From Dokdonella_A sp039926425 (GTDB taxonomy: Bacteria > Pseudomonadota > Gammaproteobacteria > Xanthomonadales > Rhodanobacteraceae), in assembly GCF_039926425.1 (NCBI RefSeq), contig NZ_JBDSWZ010000120.1, positions 1 through 7,342 of the forward strand: a DNA stretch of 7,342 nt. Reading direction: 5' to 3'. Numbering within the stretch: the stretch's first letter is position 1; every line of letters starts with the position of its first letter. Both the position numbers and the translations under genes were made by a program. A model generated the notes under the pieces. That model saw only the letters and a list, made by a program, of their open reading frames with translations. It ran no database searches and was not told where the DNA came from. Positions 5,453 through 7,342 of the stretch are shown here, in pieces.

Positions 5453-6139
5453 CTAAATGTGCTGGCGCGCGCCGAACAGCGCAGTGCCGGGACGTACCAT
5501 GGTGGCGCCTTCCGCGATCGCCAGTTCGAAGTCGTCCGACATTCCCATCGACAGCGTGTCGATCTGCGCGTGCGTCAGGCGCAGTTCCTCGAACAAGTCG
5601 CGCATGCGGGCAAATGCGAGACGGCGTCCCGCGCTGTCGGGCGAGGGCGCTGGAATGGCCATCAGGCCGCGCAGGTGCAATGAGGGGGCCGCGACGACCG
5701 CCGCGGCGAGCGCGGCGATGTCGGACGGCGTGCAACCCGACTTGCTGTCCTCGTCGTCGATGTTCACCTGGATCAGCACGCTCAACGGAGCCCGGGCTCC
5801 AGGCCGATGACGGGCGAGCAATTCGACCAGCTTGATCCGGTCCAGGGTTTGCAGCCAGTCGAAGTGCTCGGCGACGTCGCGACATTTGTTCGACTGCAGC
5901 GGACCGATCAGGTGCCATTCGAGGTCAGGGTCGGCAAGCTCGCGCTGTTTCGCCAAGGCTTCCTGCACGTAGTTTTCCCCGAACGCGCGCTGGCCAAGCG
6001 CCGCCAATGCGCGCACGGCATCGGCGGGCTGGGTCTTCGAGACGGCCAGCAGGGAGACCGGTTCTGCCGTCGCGCGTGCGTGCTCCGCCGCGGCGATCCG
6101 CCGGGTCACGGAAAGGTAGGCTGTTTCGCAGAAATTCAT
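5453..6139 (-). CDS. yggS: PLP homeostasis protein YggS (PLPBP family)
   Basis: A 228-residue protein of the fold type III, alanine-racemase-like barrel family that carries PLP but has no known enzyme activity. It buffers free PLP, and loss in E. coli upsets B6 vitamers and amino-acid pools. PLP lysine is Lys35 in LLAVSKTQ (30-37), matching Lys36 of E. coli. Other family motifs: FGENYVQE (53-60), WHLIGPLQSNK (75-85), SGC (134-136), the phosphate-binding SMGMSDDFELAI (197-208) and MVRPGTALFG (214-223). Length is normal for the family. The ATG at 6137-6139 has no strong ribosome-binding site. It is the first gene of the yggS-proC-yggT cluster and is divergent from pilT across 89 bases. A functional partner, pdxH, lies in the same window. 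Confidence 0.96.
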   Translation of the reverse strand: MNFCETAYLSVTRRIAAAEHARATAEPVSLLAVSKTQPADAVRALAALGQRAFGENYVQEALAKQRELADPDLEWHLIGPLQSNKCRDVAEHFDWLQTLDRIKLVELLARHRPGARAPLSVLIQVNIDDEDSKSGCTPSDIAALAAAVVAAPSLHLRGLMAIPAPSPDSAGRRLAFARMRDLFEELRLTHAQIDTLSMGMSDDFELAIAEGATMVRPGTALFGARQHI

Positions 6140-6173
6140 CGCAAGGCCGCGCGCCGTCTCGATTTCGTGGGGC

Positions 6174-6179
6174 TATACT
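6174..6179 (+). promoter_or_regulatory. -10 element of the pilT promoter
   Basis: TATACT matches the sigma-70 -10 consensus at 5 of 6 positions and would start transcription near 6186, giving a leader of about 43 bases before pilT. No convincing -35 is seen 16-18 bases upstream. No sigma-54 type GG/GC pair with proper spacing was found. The TATA core is symmetrical, so the same bases could serve the divergent yggS operon, though on that strand the match (TATAGC) is poor. Confidence 0.5.
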
Positions 6180-6216
6180 GCCGCCAATCGCGCGCCTGTG
6201 CGCGCCACAGTGTCCC

Positions 6217-6223
6217 AGGGGAG
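6217..6223 (+). promoter_or_regulatory. ribosome-binding site of pilT
   Basis: AGGGGAG ends 5 bases before the ATG at 6229. It fixes the pilT start and rules out the in-frame upstream extension that reaches back to 6007, which would overlap yggS on the other strand and add an arginine-rich stretch foreign to the family. Confidence 0.85.
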
Positions 6224-6228
6224 TGAAC

Positions 6229-7266
6229 ATGGATATTGCTGAGCTGCTGGCCTTCTCGGTCAAGAACAAGGCGTCCGACCTGCATCTGTCGGCCGGCTTG
6301 CCGCCGATGATCCGGGTCGACGGCGACGTCCGCCGCATCAACATCCCGGCGCTGGAACACAAGCAGATCCACTCGCTGATCTACGACATCATGTCGGACA
6401 AGCAGCGCCGTGACTACGAGGAATTCCTCGAGGTCGACTTCTCGTTCGAGATTCCGTCGCTGGCGCGCTTCCGCGTCAACGCGTTCAACCAGAACCGCGG
6501 TGCCGGGGCGGTGTTCCGGACCATTCCGTCCGAAGTGCTCACGCTCGAAGATCTCGGGTGCCCGCGCATCTTCAAGGAACTGATCGACCAGCCGCAGGGT
6601 TTGATCCTGGTGACCGGGCCAACCGGTTCCGGCAAGTCGACCACGCTCGCCGCGATGGTCGATCACGTCAACAAGAATGAGTACGGGCACATCCTCTCGG
6701 TCGAGGATCCGATCGAGTTCGTCCACACCTCGCAAAAGTGCCTGATCAACCAGCGCGAAGTGCATCGCGACACCCACGGATTCAACGAGGCACTGCGCTC
6801 GGCGCTGCGCGAGGATCCCGACTACATCCTCGTCGGCGAGTTGCGCGACCTCGAAACCATTCGCCTCGCGTTGACCGCTGCGGAAACCGGACACCTGGTG
6901 TTTGCGACGCTGCACACCAGTTCGGCGGCGAAGACAATCGACCGCGTCATCGACGTGTTTCCCGCCGGCGAGAAGCCGATGGTGCGATCGATGCTGTCGG
7001 AATCCCTGCGCGCGGTGATTTCGCAATCGCTGTTGAAGAAGGTCGGCGGCGGTCGCACCGCGGCGCACGAAATCATGGTGGCCATCCCGGCGATCCGCAA
7101 CCTGATCCGTGAGGACAAGGTCGCGCAGATGTACTCGTCGATCCAGACCGGCAGCCAATACGGCATGCAAACCCTCGACCAGTGCCTTCAGGACATGGTC
7201 AAGCGCGGCCTCGTCACGCGCCAGCAGGCGATCACCTACGCGAAGAACAAGGACATCTTCAAGTAA
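6229..7266 (+). CDS. pilT: type IV pilus twitching motility retraction ATPase
   Basis: PilT is the hexameric ATPase at the inner-membrane base of the type IV pilus; it powers pilus retraction for twitching, surface adhesion and often DNA uptake. The 345-residue length is typical. Seen in order: N-terminal PAS-like domain with SDLHLSAG (16-23), Walker A GPTGSGKST (130-138), Asp box VEDPIE (158-163), Walker B with ILVGELRD (200-207, Glu204 catalytic), His box with TGHLVFATLHT (220-230), and the PilT retraction motif AIRNLIRE (288-295). That last motif, together with the length and the normal C-terminus (KNKDIFK), separates it from PilU and from the extension ATPase PilB. All key residues are present. 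It is divergent from yggS, as in P. aeruginosa. There pilU follows pilT; only 76 bases remain here and no start of pilU is identifiable, only a G7 run at 7298-7304 and small palindromes. Confidence 0.98.
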   Translation: MDIAELLAFSVKNKASDLHLSAGLPPMIRVDGDVRRINIPALEHKQIHSLIYDIMSDKQRRDYEEFLEVDFSFEIPSLARFRVNAFNQNRGAGAVFRTIPSEVLTLEDLGCPRIFKELIDQPQGLILVTGPTGSGKSTTLAAMVDHVNKNEYGHILSVEDPIEFVHTSQKCLINQREVHRDTHGFNEALRSALREDPDYILVGELRDLETIRLALTAAETGHLVFATLHTSSAAKTIDRVIDVFPAGEKPMVRSMLSESLRAVISQSLLKKVGGGRTAAHEIMVAIPAIRNLIREDKVAQMYSSIQTGSQYGMQTLDQCLQDMVKRGLVTRQQAITYAKNKDIFK

Positions 7267-7342
7267 GAGGCGGTTTGCAACCAACCGGGCCGAACGTGGG
7301 GGGGCGCGTCGCGACGTTGCGGCTTGCCGGGCAGGCAGTTGT

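Noticed and set aside
4349..5683. A 444-codon open frame on the + strand across the REP cluster, proC and part of yggS
   Set aside because: It is antisense to well-supported genes and runs through repeats; its product is arginine-rich and of no known family.
6007..6228. N-terminal extension of pilT in the same frame
   Set aside because: It overlaps yggS, is arginine-rich, and the AGGGGAG site before 6229 gives the standard PilT start and length.
6136..7284. A 382-codon open frame on the - strand opposite pilT
   Set aside because: It is a shadow of pilT, whose motifs, start and ribosome-binding site are unambiguous.
7298..7304. G7 run after pilT as a phase-variable tract
   Set aside because: It is short, lies outside any identified gene, and the window ends before its context can be read.

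Overview
The window is a high-GC chromosomal segment. The protein sequences, the gene order and a leaderless-type start for pdxH suggest a gammaproteobacterium of the Xanthomonadales/Lysobacterales type. This is inference from protein character and context; no rRNA is present. No phage, transposase, tRNA or CRISPR array is visible. The genes look chromosomal and vertically inherited.

Left block (1-2012, + strand): the 3' part of a Ras/Rab-like small GTPase gene, cut by the window edge, overlaps by ATGA the start of a soluble hybrid histidine kinase with a C-terminal receiver domain. The pairing implies a common signalling role. The GTPase lacks the usual catalytic glutamine. This is the least conventional part of the window.

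Middle block (2148-3685, + strand): pdxH (pyridoxine/pyridoxamine 5'-phosphate oxidase), probably read from a near-leaderless transcript. It is followed by a BtuF-like substrate-binding-fold protein that cannot have a signal peptide, because no ATG, GTG or TTG lies between its start and the upstream in-frame stop. The 101-base gap between them holds a hairpin repeat and a five-codon mini-ORF with a well-placed Shine-Dalgarno sequence.

Right block (3766-7266): the conserved yggS-proC-yggT cluster on the - strand, divergent from pilT on the + strand. The same arrangement is known around pilT in Pseudomonas aeruginosa. YggS manages free PLP, ProC makes proline, YggT is a small membrane protein, and PilT is the type IV pilus retraction ATPase. 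A cluster of three REP-like palindromes (two direct, one inverted) sits inside the operon between proC and yggT.

What works together: the GTPase and kinase form a likely signalling pair, possibly related to surface behaviour given the nearby pilT, but nothing in the sequence proves that link. pdxH and yggS both act on vitamin B6 but lie in separate, convergent transcription units. No stretch over 300 bases is without a gene; the longest gap, 4345-4513, is largely filled by the REP cluster.
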